Assembly: GCF_024494355.1 (NCBI RefSeq)
Contig: NZ_JAKNQY010000017.1
Location: forward strand, 72,962 to 136,961
DNA length: 64,000 nt
DNA from: Pseudomonas sp. Q11
GTDB lineage: Bacteria; Pseudomonadota; Gammaproteobacteria; Pseudomonadales; Pseudomonadaceae
Reading direction: 5' to 3'
Numbering within the stretch: position 1 is the stretch's first letter; every line of letters begins with the position of its first letter. The translations under genes and the position numbers were made by a program. Below, piece after piece: positions 1 through 8,225 of the stretch. The notes beneath the pieces are model-generated. The model saw only the letters and a list, made by a program, of their open reading frames with translations, did not search any database and had not been told where the DNA came from.

Positions 1-498
1 CCCTGGCCGGGCGATCAACGCCTCCAGCACGGCCTGCTCGCGGGAAGTCAGGGTCAGCAATTCGTCGTCGAGGGTGAAACGGCGGGTGTCCAGGTCATAG
101 ATCAGCCCACCACAGCGCTGCTGGCGTTCGCCACCCAATACGCTACGGCGCAACAGCGCCTTGACCCGAGCTTCCAGCTCAGTGAGTTCGAACGGCTTGG
201 CCAGGTAATCGTCAGCGCCCAGGTTCAGGCCATGGACCCGGTCCTTGACGTCGCTACGGGCGGTCAGCATCAACACCGGCAAAGTCTTGCCCCGGGCCCG
301 CAGCCGGGCCAGCACCTCGAAACCGTCCATGCGCGGCAGCCCCACATCGAGAATCGCGACCGCGTACTCCTCGCTGCTCAAGGCCAGGTCGGCTGCCACC
401 CCGTCGTGCAGCACATCCACGGTCAAACCGGTGCTCTTGAGCGCCTGGGCTACACTTTCGGCCAGCTGGAGATGGTCTTCGACGAGCAGGACACGCAT
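1..498 (-). CDS. tctD: Response regulator TctD, OmpR family (3' end outside window)
   Basis: Two-component response regulator expected to sense tricarboxylates with TctE and activate the transport operon on the other strand. The 166 visible codons start MRVLLVEDH. They include the acidic pocket E7/D8, the phospho-acceptor Asp51 in AILDVGLPRMDG, the conserved Lys of the LAKPFEL segment, and the start of the winged-helix domain (LTLTSREQAVLEAL). The gene runs off the left edge, so the recognition helix and stop are not seen. It is divergent from tctCBA with about 500 bases between. The family assignment is firm; the name TctD rests mainly on the neighbours. Confidence 0.88.
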   Translation of the reverse strand, partial: MRVLLVEDHLQLAESVAQALKSTGLTVDVLHDGVAADLALSSEEYAVAILDVGLPRMDGFEVLARLRARGKTLPVLMLTARSDVKDRVHGLNLGADDYLAKPFELTELEARVKALLRRSVLGGERQQRCGGLIYDLDTRRFTLDDELLTLTSREQAVLEALIARPG

Positions 499-588
499 TG
501 GGTTTCACCTCGATTCAGGGATGGTCGGCACCATTCTGTGGCGCGGAGTTTACAGCCGCATCCGCCTCTGTGAAGCCAAAAACATCGT

Positions 589-614
589 GAAAGCTTTTGA
601 AAGGTTAGCGAAAG
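589..614. promoter_or_regulatory. Three phased GAAAG direct repeats, candidate TctD binding site
   Basis: GAAAG occurs at 589-593, 599-603 and 610-614, that is at 10- and 11-base steps. Direct half-sites one helical turn apart are the usual layout for OmpR-family regulators, and this site lies between tctD and the operon it should control. The binding role is inferred. Confidence 0.4.
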
Positions 615-734
615 GTTGGCCGGTTAGAGTCTTCCCACCGGTCAGTTTCGACTGCCAATCGCGAGGCACCTCGCGAACGAAAAACGCCCCGAAGCGTTTT
701 CGCCAAATAAGAACAATAGAGCGGAGTATTCACC

Positions 735-940
735 ATGCTGTCCATACAGCTCCAGGCCCCGACGCCTGCTCGCCCTTCCCGCTTCAACCAGACCGCCTTC
801 ATTTGCGCCGCCGCTTTCGCCGGTCTTGCACCGTCGTCCCTGTGCGTCTGCGCCACGTGACCTATCGTTCCCCCAACCGTTGGACCTGCGATGCGGATGA
901 ACTGCATCCGGTAGTCGGCTGTAGCGTCAAGTTCTGGTAA
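735..940 (+). pseudogene. Remnant of an outer-membrane porin gene (OpdH-like position)
   Basis: An ATG at 735 sits 8 bases after a GGAG ribosome site and opens a 42-codon frame that begins like a signal peptide (Ala-rich stretch near residues 22-30) and stops at 858. In another frame, the sequence just before 940 encodes a strand ending in SVKFW-stop, the aromatic-terminated pattern of the last beta-strand of an outer-membrane barrel. In Pseudomonas a tricarboxylate porin of the OprD family (OpdH) commonly precedes tctC. The simplest reading is a porin gene that lost its middle and kept both ends. The identity is inferred from position and the two end pieces; a chance short frame is the alternative. 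Confidence 0.4.
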
Positions 941-1017
941 TGGCCCGCTGTCGATTCCTGAAGGATCCGGCAGCGCCAAACGTGCAACACACAACAACAA
1001 CTCCTGTGGAGACAAAA

Positions 1018-1995
1018 ATGAACCTATCACTGCGTAAAGTAGCCCTGGCCGCCGGTTGCCTGATGTTCGCCGGGCAGTTGCTCGCCGAACCCAAGCGTCC
1101 GGAATGCATCGCCCCGGCCGCGCCTGGCGGCGGTTTTGACCTGACATGCAAACTGGCCCAAAGCGCCCTGGTGAACGAAAAAATACTGACCAAACCGATG
1201 CGCGTGACCTACATGCCCGGCGGCGTCGGTGCGGTGGCCTACAACGCAGTGGTCGCGCAGCGCCCGGCCGACGCCGGCACGCTGGTGGCCTGGTCCAGTG
1301 GCTCGTTGCTGAACCTGGCCCAAGGCAAGTTCGGTCGCTTCGATGAAAACGCCGTCCGCTGGCTGGCAGCCGTTGGCACCAGTTATGGCGCCATCGCGGT
1401 AAAGAGCGATTCGCCCTACAAGAACCTCGATGATCTGGTACAGGCGCTGAAGAAAGATCCAGGTTCCGTGGTCATCGGTTCCGGCGGCACCGTCGGCAGC
1501 CAGGACTGGATGCAAACCGCGCTCATCGCCAAGGCCGCCGGGATCGACCCGCGCAAACTGCGCTACGTGGCCCTTGAAGGCGGCGGCGAGATCGCAACTG
1601 CCCTGCTTGGCGGCCATATTCAGGTAGGCAGTACGGACATTTCTGACTCCATGCCACACATCCAGAGCGGCGACATGCGCCTGCTGGCGGTGTTCGCCGA
1701 CAAGCGCCTGGATGAGCCGGAAATGAAAGACATCCCGACTGCCCGTGAACAAGGCTATGAGATCGTCTGGCCAGTGGTTCGCGGCTTCTACCTCGGGCCA
1801 AAGGTCAGCGATGAAGACTACGCCTGGTGGAAAAACGCGTTCGACAAACTGCTGGCTTCTGAAGACTTCGCCAAGTTGCGTGACCAGCGTGAACTGTTTC
1901 CGTTCGCCATGACCGGCCCGGAACTGGACACCTATGTGAAGAAGCAAGTGGCCGACTACAAGATGCTGGCCAAAGAGTTTGGCCTGGTCCAGTAA
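1018..1995 (+). CDS. tctC: Tripartite tricarboxylate transporter, periplasmic binding protein TctC
   Basis: Periplasmic solute-binding protein of the TctCBA system (Bug family), which captures citrate-like tricarboxylates and passes them to TctAB. The 325-aa product has a signal peptide ending near LLAEPKRPEC and the family's early ligand loop (APAAPGGGFD). The ATG at 1018 has a GGAG site 6 bases upstream; an upstream in-frame start at 940 would place 26 residues before the signal peptide and is rejected. First intact gene of tctC-tctB-tctA. Confidence 0.92.
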   Translation: MNLSLRKVALAAGCLMFAGQLLAEPKRPECIAPAAPGGGFDLTCKLAQSALVNEKILTKPMRVTYMPGGVGAVAYNAVVAQRPADAGTLVAWSSGSLLNLAQGKFGRFDENAVRWLAAVGTSYGAIAVKSDSPYKNLDDLVQALKKDPGSVVIGSGGTVGSQDWMQTALIAKAAGIDPRKLRYVALEGGGEIATALLGGHIQVGSTDISDSMPHIQSGDMRLLAVFADKRLDEPEMKDIPTAREQGYEIVWPVVRGFYLGPKVSDEDYAWWKNAFDKLLASEDFAKLRDQRELFPFAMTGPELDTYVKKQVADYKMLAKEFGLVQ

Positions 1996-2052
1996 TCGCC
2001 TCTGTTCTCGCGGCGGCGCCAGCATCACTGCGGTGCCGCCCAGGAGTTAGTC

Positions 2053-2511
2053 ATGCTCATCCAACGTATTTTCGCTTCAGTGCTGCTGCTGGTTTGCGTC
2101 GGCCTCGCGCTGATGGCCTGGCCCTACCAGGCGGCCTTTTCCTATGAGCCGGTCGGCCCGCGCGCTTTCCCCTTGCTGATGATCGGGCTGCTGAGCCTGG
2201 CCCTGCTCTATATGGTCTTTCGTCCGACGCCCATCGTGCACAGCGACGAAGATCCGCAACTGGATCGCGAAACCCTGCAAAAAATCGGCATCTGCGTCGT
2301 GCTGCTGCTGATATTCGCCGGGACCTTCGAACCCCTGGGTTTCATCCTCGCCAGCATTGTGGTCGGGGTTCCGATGGCGCGCCTGTATGGCGGTCGTTGG
2401 GTGCCGAGCGTGGTGATCATCAGCCTGATGGCCATCGGTCTCTATCTGTTGTTCGACAAGCTGATGGACGTGCCGCTGCCCTTGGGCCTGCTCGACGTCC
2501 TGGAGAATTGA
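2053..2511 (+). CDS. tctB: Tripartite tricarboxylate transporter small membrane subunit TctB
   Basis: Small integral membrane subunit of the citrate/tricarboxylate transporter. The 152-aa product has about four hydrophobic segments (roughly residues 5-25, 35-55, 75-95 and 110-140) separated by a charged loop rich in Asp/Glu (HSDEDPQLDRE), typical of TctB. A GGAG-like site precedes the start. One base separates its stop from tctA, which suggests translational coupling. Confidence 0.92.
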   Translation: MLIQRIFASVLLLVCVGLALMAWPYQAAFSYEPVGPRAFPLLMIGLLSLALLYMVFRPTPIVHSDEDPQLDRETLQKIGICVVLLLIFAGTFEPLGFILASIVVGVPMARLYGGRWVPSVVIISLMAIGLYLLFDKLMDVPLPLGLLDVLEN

Positions 2512-2512
2512 T

Positions 2513-4027
2513 ATGGATACCCTGAATTATCTCGGCCAGGGTTTTGGCGTTGCACTGACCCCTTATAACCTCGTTACTGCCCTGAGCGGCACCCTGATCG
2601 GCACCGTGGTCGGCCTCCTGCCGGGCCTGGGGCCGATCAATGGCGTGGCGCTGCTGATCCCGATTGCATTCGCCCTCGGTCTGCCACCGGAGTCGGCCCT
2701 GATCCTGCTGGCGGCCGTGTACCTGGGTTGCGAATACGGCGGACGAATCAGCTCGATCCTGCTCAATATCCCGGGTGAAGCCTCCACCGTCATGACCACC
2801 CTGGACGGCTACCCGATGGCCCGCAAAGGCATGGCCGGCGTCGCCCTTTCGTTGTCAGCGTGGAGCTCGTTCATCGGTGCATTCATTGCCACCTGCGGGA
2901 TGGTGCTGTTCGCCCCGCTGCTGGCTAAATGGGCGATTGCCTTCGGACCGGCGGAATACTTCGTCCTGATGGTGTTCGCCATCGTCTGCCTTGGCGGCAT
3001 GGCCGGTGACCGCCCACTCAAGACCTTCATCGCGGCGCTGATCGGGCTGTTCCTGTCCTGCGTCGGGATTGATGCCAACAGCGGCGTGTACCGTTTCACC
3101 GGTGACAACATCCACTTGACCGACGGCATCCAGTTCGTCGTGCTGGTGCTGGGCCTGTTCTCCATCAGTGAAATTCTGTTGCTGCTGGAGAAAACCCATC
3201 GCGGCCAGGAAGCGGTGAAAGCCACCGGACGGATGATGTTCAACTTCAAGGAAGCGGCATCGGTGTTCTGGGTGAACGTGCGATGCGGCGTGCTTGGCTT
3301 CGTCATGGGTGTGTTGCCAGGCGCCGGTGCGACCCTGGCCAGTGCCGTGGCGTACATGACTGAAAAACGCATCGCCGGTGCAGACGGTACCTTCGGCCAG
3401 GGTGACAAACGTGGTCTCGCCGCCCCGGAAACCGCCATCGGCGGCGCCGCCTGCGGTGCGTTGGTACCGATGCTGACGCTGGGTGTTCCGGGTTCCGGCA
3501 CCACGGCGGTGATGATTGGCGCACTGTCGCTGTACAACATCACTCCGGGTCCGCTGTTGTTCCAGCAACAACCGGACATCGTCTGGGGCCTGATCGCTTC
3601 GTTGTTCGTCGCCAACATCATGCTGGTGATCCTCAACATCCCGATGATCCGCGTCTTCACCCGTATCCTGGCCGTGCCGAACTGGGCATTGGTACCGGTC
3701 ATCGCGATCATCACCGGGATCGGCGTCTACGCGGTGCACGCCACCACGTTCGACCTGTTCCTGATGATCGGTATCGGCATCTTCGGTTACATCCTGCGCA
3801 AGCTGGACTTCCCGTTGTCGCCGGTCCTGTTGGGCTTCATCCTCGGTGGCCTGATGGAACAGAACCTGCGTCGTGCGCTGTCGATTTCCAACGGTGCGCT
3901 GGAAATCCTCTGGTCGAGCCCGATCACCCTGGGTTGCTGGGTATTGACCGTCATCATGCTGCTGATGCCAGTGCTGCGGATCTGGCGCCGCCGTTCGGCT
4001 CAACGTCGTGCCCTGGCCAATGTCTGA
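2513..4027 (+). CDS. tctA: Tripartite tricarboxylate transporter large permease TctA
   Basis: Main permease of the TctCBA system, using the ion gradient to import tricarboxylates delivered by TctC. The 504-aa product has about 12 membrane segments and the family glycine-rich motifs (GLLPGLGPINGVALL near residue 37 and the repeat-related GVLPGAGATLASAVAY near residue 266). Its length matches the family. The last bases overlap the start of the next gene. Confidence 0.95.
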   Translation: MDTLNYLGQGFGVALTPYNLVTALSGTLIGTVVGLLPGLGPINGVALLIPIAFALGLPPESALILLAAVYLGCEYGGRISSILLNIPGEASTVMTTLDGYPMARKGMAGVALSLSAWSSFIGAFIATCGMVLFAPLLAKWAIAFGPAEYFVLMVFAIVCLGGMAGDRPLKTFIAALIGLFLSCVGIDANSGVYRFTGDNIHLTDGIQFVVLVLGLFSISEILLLLEKTHRGQEAVKATGRMMFNFKEAASVFWVNVRCGVLGFVMGVLPGAGATLASAVAYMTEKRIAGADGTFGQGDKRGLAAPETAIGGAACGALVPMLTLGVPGSGTTAVMIGALSLYNITPGPLLFQQQPDIVWGLIASLFVANIMLVILNIPMIRVFTRILAVPNWALVPVIAIITGIGVYAVHATTFDLFLMIGIGIFGYILRKLDFPLSPVLLGFILGGLMEQNLRRALSISNGALEILWSSPITLGCWVLTVIMLLMPVLRIWRRRSAQRRALANV

Positions 4028-5060
4028 GGCAACTCTCAGACAATGGTGGGGAACACCGCTGGTCGGTCTGGCCGGCGGTTATCTGGCCAGCCTGATCGGC
4101 TGGCCTTTGCCCTGGATGGTCGGCTCGTTGCTGGCGATCATCCTGGTGCGCTGCCTGACGCCGTGGCAACTGATGGAAATCCCCGGCGGCCGTAAATGCG
4201 GCCAGTGGATAGTAGGCATCGGTATCGGCCTGCACTTCACCCCAGTGGTGATGGAGCAGGTGCTGAGCCATTTTGGCCTGATCTTTTTCGGCGCGCTGAT
4301 CACCAGCGTGTCCAGCGTGGTGAGTGTGTGGCTGATGCGCCGCACCGGTGAAGACCGCGCCACCGCTTTTTTCTCCAGCATGCCGGGCGGTTCCGGCGAG
4401 ATGGTCAACCTCGGTGCCCGCAATGGCGCCGATCTGAGCCGCGTCGCTGCTGGGCAAAGCCTGCGGGTCCTGGTGGTGGTACTGTGCGTGCCGGCCGCTT
4501 TCAAATACTTGCTCGGCGAAGGCGCCCCGGTGCAACACGCTGCCACGGTGGACTGGCTGTGGCTGGCAGTGCTGTTCCCAGCAGGCGCCCTGCTCGCCTG
4601 GATCTGGGAACGTTTGCGCCAGCCCAATCCATGGTTGTTCGGGCCGTTGCTGGTGAGCGCGGCGGTAAGCGTCGGCTGGGACCTGCACATCGGCCTGCCC
4701 GACGGCGGCAGCCAGATCGGCCAATGGTTGATCGGTAGCGGCTTGGGTTGTCACTTCAATCGGCAGTTCTTCCGCCGCGCGCCGTCGTTCATGGGACGTA
4801 CCCTGGTCGGCACGGTGTTGACGATGCTGATCGCCACCCTCGCGGCCTTGGGCCTGAGCACGCTGACTCATCTGGACTTGCGTTCGTTGACTCTGGGCAT
4901 GATGCCCGGCGGTATCGCGGAGATGAGCCTGACGGCGGAGACGCTGCAACTGTCTGTACCCCTGGTGACGGCGTTGCAGGTGATGCGGCTGCTGTTTGTG
5001 CTGTTTCTGGCGGAGCCGTTGTTCAGGTATTGGACTCGCAAGCCGGGTTCGGACTTATAG
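4020..5060 (+). CDS. AbrB-family membrane protein (often called putative ammonia monooxygenase)
   Basis: Polytopic membrane protein of the AbrB/TIGR03082 family, built as two similar halves; each half carries a glycine-rich motif (GWPLPWMVGSLLA near residue 25; MMPGGIAEMSLTA near residue 295). The family is unrelated to the AbrB DNA-binding regulator and its function is not established; a transport role is likely. The ATG at 4020 overlaps the tctA stop; a GTG at 4008 is an alternative start. Its coupling to tctCBA suggests a role in the same transport function. Confidence 0.82.
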   Translation: MSEATLRQWWGTPLVGLAGGYLASLIGWPLPWMVGSLLAIILVRCLTPWQLMEIPGGRKCGQWIVGIGIGLHFTPVVMEQVLSHFGLIFFGALITSVSSVVSVWLMRRTGEDRATAFFSSMPGGSGEMVNLGARNGADLSRVAAGQSLRVLVVVLCVPAAFKYLLGEGAPVQHAATVDWLWLAVLFPAGALLAWIWERLRQPNPWLFGPLLVSAAVSVGWDLHIGLPDGGSQIGQWLIGSGLGCHFNRQFFRRAPSFMGRTLVGTVLTMLIATLAALGLSTLTHLDLRSLTLGMMPGGIAEMSLTAETLQLSVPLVTALQVMRLLFVLFLAEPLFRYWTRKPGSDL

Positions 5061-5074
5061 ACCGCGTTGCCCCC

Positions 5075-5149
5075 TATCGCGAGCAGGCTCGCTCCCACAC
5101 TGATTTGTGTACGCCGCAATATCCTGTGGGAGCGAGCCTGCTCGCGATT
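5075..5149. repeat. REP palindrome pair (REPIN)
   Basis: Two oppositely oriented REP cores (tatcgcgagcaggctcgc and its mirror) about 25 bases apart, located between convergent genes. Confidence 0.9.
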
Positions 5150-5169
5150 AGGCCAGCCCGGTCAACGCA

Positions 5170-5862
5170 TTAAACCGACGGCAACCGCCAGTCGATCGGC
5201 GCTTCGCCCTGTTGCTCGAGAAACTTGTTGGCCCGACTGAAATGCCCACAACCCAGGAAACCACGGTAAGCCGACAGCGGCGACGGGTGGACGGAGGTCA
5301 GCACCAGATGCTTGGTGGCATCGATCAGCTTCTGCTTGCCCTGGGCATGGGCGCCCCACAGTAGAAAGACCAAATGCGGCTGGTGCTCACTGACCACCTC
5401 AATGACCCGATCAGTAAAGTGCTGCCAGCCCTTGCCCGCGTGGGAATTGGCATTGGCACGCTCCACAGTCATGGTGGTGTTGAGCAACAGCACACCCTGA
5501 TCGGCCCAGCTTTGCAGGTAGCCGTGATTAGGGATGTCGATATTCAGGTCGCGTTTCAATTCCTTGTAGATGTTCACCAGCGAAGGCGGTGCTGGCACAC
5601 CCGGCTGCACCGAAAAGCACAAGCCGTGGGCCTGGCCTGGGCCGTGGTAGGGGTCCTGGCCGAGGATCACGACCTTGACTTTGTCCAGCGGCGTGGAATT
5701 GAGGGCATTGAAAATCAACGATGCCGGTGGGTAAATTTCCTTGCCGGCCGCGTATTCCTGACGCAGGAACTCGCGCAACTCTGCCATGTAGGGCTGGTCG
5801 AACTCGGCACGCAGGGCTTGCTTCCAGCTCGGTTCGAGTTTGATACGGTCGTCAGCAGTCAT
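5170..5862 (-). CDS. ung: Uracil-DNA glycosylase
   Basis: Base-excision repair enzyme that removes uracil from DNA. The 230-aa product has the UDG water-activating motif GQDPYHGPGQAHGLCFSV (catalytic Asp near residue 67) and the leucine-loop motif HPSPLSAYRGF with the catalytic His. The start at 5862 gives a length matching E. coli Ung (229 aa); a longer frame begins at 5919 but adds an unmatched N-terminus. It is convergent with the AbrB-family gene across a REP pair. Confidence 0.96.
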   Translation of the reverse strand: MTADDRIKLEPSWKQALRAEFDQPYMAELREFLRQEYAAGKEIYPPASLIFNALNSTPLDKVKVVILGQDPYHGPGQAHGLCFSVQPGVPAPPSLVNIYKELKRDLNIDIPNHGYLQSWADQGVLLLNTTMTVERANANSHAGKGWQHFTDRVIEVVSEHQPHLVFLLWGAHAQGKQKLIDATKHLVLTSVHPSPLSAYRGFLGCGHFSRANKFLEQQGEAPIDWRLPSV

Positions 5863-5993
5863 GGTTGCACCCGGTAAAAACAATGGGCGCACCCTAGGAA
5901 AGCCTACATGGCTTGTCAATTGATCTGACGCAGAACCGGCACTTTCCTACGCAGCGGTCATACTGATCATTCAAATTTCTGATCGAGGTCACG

Positions 5994-7106
5994 ATGAATC
6001 TGCACTTCGAAGAACTCACCGGCATCAATGGCGCCCGCATCGGCATCGCCACCCTGGATGCTGAAAAATCCCTGAATGCCCTCTCCTTGCCGATGATCAA
6101 CGCCCTGCGTGATCGTCTGGATGCCTGGGCCAGAGAACCGCAAATCGTCTGCGTGTTGTTGCGCGGCAACGGCGCCAAGGCATTTTGCGCCGGCGGCGAA
6201 GTGCGCAGCCTGGTGGAGGCCTGCCGCGCTCAACCAGGTGAAGTACCGCCCTTGGCGGCGCAATTTTTTGCAGCGGAGTACCGATTGGACTTCAACCTGC
6301 ACACTTTTCCCAAACCCTTGGTGTGCTGGGGCCATGGCTACGTGCTTGGCGGCGGCATGGGGTTGCTGCAAGGCGCGAATATTCGGATCGTCACACCGAG
6401 CACGCGCCTGGCGATGCCGGAAATCAGCATCGGCCTGTACCCGGATGTCGGCGCCAGTTGGTTCCTGTCGCGACTGCCCGGCAAGCTTGGCCTGTTCCTG
6501 GGCCTGACGGGCGCCCACATGAATGCCCGGGACGCCATTGACCTGGGTCTGGCCGACCGTTTCCTGTTGGATGAACAACAGGACGACCTGATCGAGGGCC
6601 TGCTGCAACTCAACTGGCAGGAACAAACCCCCATGCAGCTCAACAGCCTGCTCAAGGCCTTGCAGCAGGAAGCCGTCGCTCAGTTGCCCGAGGCACAATG
6701 GCTACCGCGCCGGCAGAAAATCGACGAATGGCTGGATGTCAGCGATGTACGTTGCGCCTGGAAAGCCCTCAGTCTGCTGGTGGACCATCCAGACCCGTTG
6801 ATCGCGCGGGCGGCCAGGACCATGACCGAAGGCTCTCCGCTGACCGCTCATCTGGTCTGGGAACAGATCGCCCGAGCCCGGCATTTGTCATTGGCAGGTG
6901 TGTTGCGCATGGAGTACACCTTGAGCCTCAACTGCTGCCGACACCCCGAATTCAGCGAGGGCGTGCGGGCGCGGCTGATCGACAAAGACCACAAGCCCCG
7001 TTGGCACTGGCCGGACATCAACCATGTACCCGAAGCGACGGTCGAGGCGCATTTCCACAAGGCCTGGGAAGGGCGGCATCCGTTGGCGGATTTGTCTAAT
7101 GAATAA
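5994..7106 (+). CDS. Enoyl-CoA hydratase/isomerase family protein, 3-hydroxyisobutyryl-CoA hydrolase type
   Basis: Member of the crotonase superfamily. The 370-aa length and the motifs AKAFCAGGEVRSL (oxyanion-hole region, near residue 62), GHGYVLGGGMG (near residue 115) and MPEISIGLYPDVGASW (near residue 140, with the acidic catalytic pair) match the HIBYL-CoA hydrolase branch (ECH_2) of valine breakdown rather than classic hydratases. Not part of an evident operon, so the substrate is open. Confidence 0.8.
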   Translation: MNLHFEELTGINGARIGIATLDAEKSLNALSLPMINALRDRLDAWAREPQIVCVLLRGNGAKAFCAGGEVRSLVEACRAQPGEVPPLAAQFFAAEYRLDFNLHTFPKPLVCWGHGYVLGGGMGLLQGANIRIVTPSTRLAMPEISIGLYPDVGASWFLSRLPGKLGLFLGLTGAHMNARDAIDLGLADRFLLDEQQDDLIEGLLQLNWQEQTPMQLNSLLKALQQEAVAQLPEAQWLPRRQKIDEWLDVSDVRCAWKALSLLVDHPDPLIARAARTMTEGSPLTAHLVWEQIARARHLSLAGVLRMEYTLSLNCCRHPEFSEGVRARLIDKDHKPRWHWPDINHVPEATVEAHFHKAWEGRHPLADLSNE

Positions 7107-7115
7107 AGAACCTGG

Positions 7116-7234
7116 GTGACATTCTGTGGGAGTGACATCTGTGAAAGTGACATCTGTGGAAGTGACATCTGTGGGATGTGACATCTGTGGGAGTGACATC
7201 TGTGGGAGTGACATCTGTGGATGTGACATCTGTG
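7116..7234. repeat. Tandem 15-bp repeat array abutting a REP
   Basis: About eight copies of gtgacatctgtggga, with single-base variants and one or two length variants, run directly into the REP copy at 7231. The unit contains the REP end sequence tgtggga. Confidence 0.9.
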
Positions 7235-7321
7235 GGAGCAAAGCTTGCTCGCGATAGCGGTATGCCAGTCACTGGAAAGCTGACTGATCCCCTGTCATCG
7301 CGAGCAAGCCTTGCTCCCACA
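7231..7321. repeat. REP palindrome pair
   Basis: tgtgggagcaaagcttgctcgcgat and its inverted mate about 45 bases later. The left end is continuous with the tandem array. Confidence 0.9.
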
Positions 7322-7353
7322 AGCGTTATCCCATCAGGTTTGTTACAGGCACA

Positions 7354-7382
7354 AAAAAGCGGCGCTTGATGCGCCGCTTTTT
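7354..7382. terminator. Bidirectional rho-independent terminator
   Basis: AAAAAGCGGCGC-loop-GCGCCGCTTTTT: a GC-rich stem flanked by A and T runs on both sides, between two convergent genes. Confidence 0.88.
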
Positions 7383-7394
7383 GCTGCCGATGGA

Positions 7395-7757
7395 TCAGCG
7401 GTGGTTACGCCGTCCATCACGATCACCGCGTCCCCGATGATCACGCCCGCCTCGACCACGACGGTCGTCATTCCAGCCGCCCCGGTGTGGATGAGACCGA
7501 TATGCCGTGCGTGGTGGCGAGTAATGCCGCGGCCCGTGCTGGTAATAACGCGGTGCCGAGTAGTAGCGCGGTGCCGGTTGGTAATACCGCGGTGCGTAAT
7601 AGCCACGCGGTGCCGAGTAGTAGCTCCCGCCACCGTAATAGACCGGCGCCGGTGAGGTGTAGACCTCGGAACGGTAGTAGCTTGAGCCTCCGTCGTAAGG
7701 AACACATGCCGAAAGTGTCAAACCCAGAAACGCAATGAGCAGAAGTCGTCGATACAT
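7395..7757 (-). CDS. Small Tyr/Arg-rich lipoprotein
   Basis: 120-aa protein with a short N-terminal hydrophobic segment and lipobox LSAC (Cys18), so probably lipid-anchored after export. The mature part is low-complexity: repeated RYYxAP / YYSAPR units (about residues 35-75) followed by a His/Arg/Gly/Asp-rich tail ending RRNHR. Proteins of this composition are common and uncharacterised in Pseudomonas. A GC-rich bidirectional terminator follows its stop. Confidence 0.75.
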   Translation of the reverse strand: MYRRLLLIAFLGLTLSACVPYDGGSSYYRSEVYTSPAPVYYGGGSYYSAPRGYYAPRYYQPAPRYYSAPRYYQHGPRHYSPPRTAYRSHPHRGGWNDDRRGRGGRDHRGRGDRDGRRNHR

Positions 7758-7998
7758 GGCGGCCTCCTGGACCGCTAATGAGCCACATCAGCGACGCTGG
7801 CGGGCGGCAGTCATCTATTGGGTGACTGACGATTAATCTGACAGCGAAATCCGAATCTGGTGCGCCCTGGCAACAAGTTGAAACATGTGACTCTATGCCT
7901 CATCCCGGTGCAGGAAAGCACCACAACTATGCATAACCTCCGTCCGCCGCTCGTCCCCTCCAACACCTGGCCCGTCTGGACCGGGCCTTTACCTTACT

Positions 7999-8015
7999 TG
8001 GCACGGCTCTCGCTT
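7999..8015 (+). promoter_or_regulatory. Sigma-54 (RpoN) promoter of the guanidine operon
   Basis: TGGCACGGCTCTCGCTT carries GG at 8000-8001 and GC at 8012-8013, exactly 10 bases apart, matching the -24/-12 consensus. Transcription would start near 8025 and give an mRNA leader of about 200 bases that contains the riboswitch. RpoN control would link the operon to nitrogen status. Confidence 0.75.
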
Positions 8016-8067
8016 TAATAAACCCCGTGCAGGAGTCATCACAGGTTCGCGGCACCACAATTTGCAA

Positions 8068-8171
8068 TGGCTGACTAGGGTTCCGGCTCGCCTCTGGCGA
8101 GTGGCTGGTCCGAGAGTTGGCGACCTCCAGTTGAGGTTACACGGCGGGACAAAAGCCCGGGAGACAAGCCA
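8068..8171 (+). ncRNA. Guanidine-I riboswitch (ykkC class)
   Basis: Contains the conserved blocks of the ykkC/guanidine-I aptamer in order: CTAGGGTTCCG (8075-8085), CTGGTCCGAGAG (8105-8116) and ACGGCGGGACAAAAGCCCGG ending in GAGA (to 8164). A closing P1 stem can be drawn (tggct 8068-8072 with agcca 8167-8171), with inner hairpins CTCGCC/GGCGAG (8087-8101) and acctc/gaggt (8123-8137). A short hairpin follows (CACCG-ttca-CGGTG, 8170-8183) that overlaps the P1 3' strand by two bases; no U-run follows, so the switching mechanism is not evident. The class binds free guanidinium, and the downstream genes fit guanidine use. Confidence 0.93.
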
Positions 8172-8225
8172 CCGTTCACGGTGCCGCGTTGCTCCTGTCC
8201 GCCCTTGATCAACTGGAGAACCACC

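Noticed and set aside
7116..7234. CRISPR-like array
   Set aside because: Units are 15 bases and directly adjacent, with no unique spacers and no cas genes.
7907..7922. NtrC-binding site (GGTGC-aggaaa-GCACC)
   Set aside because: The half-sites are in the reverse order of the NtrC consensus (TGCAC..GTGCA); kept only as a hairpin of unknown role.
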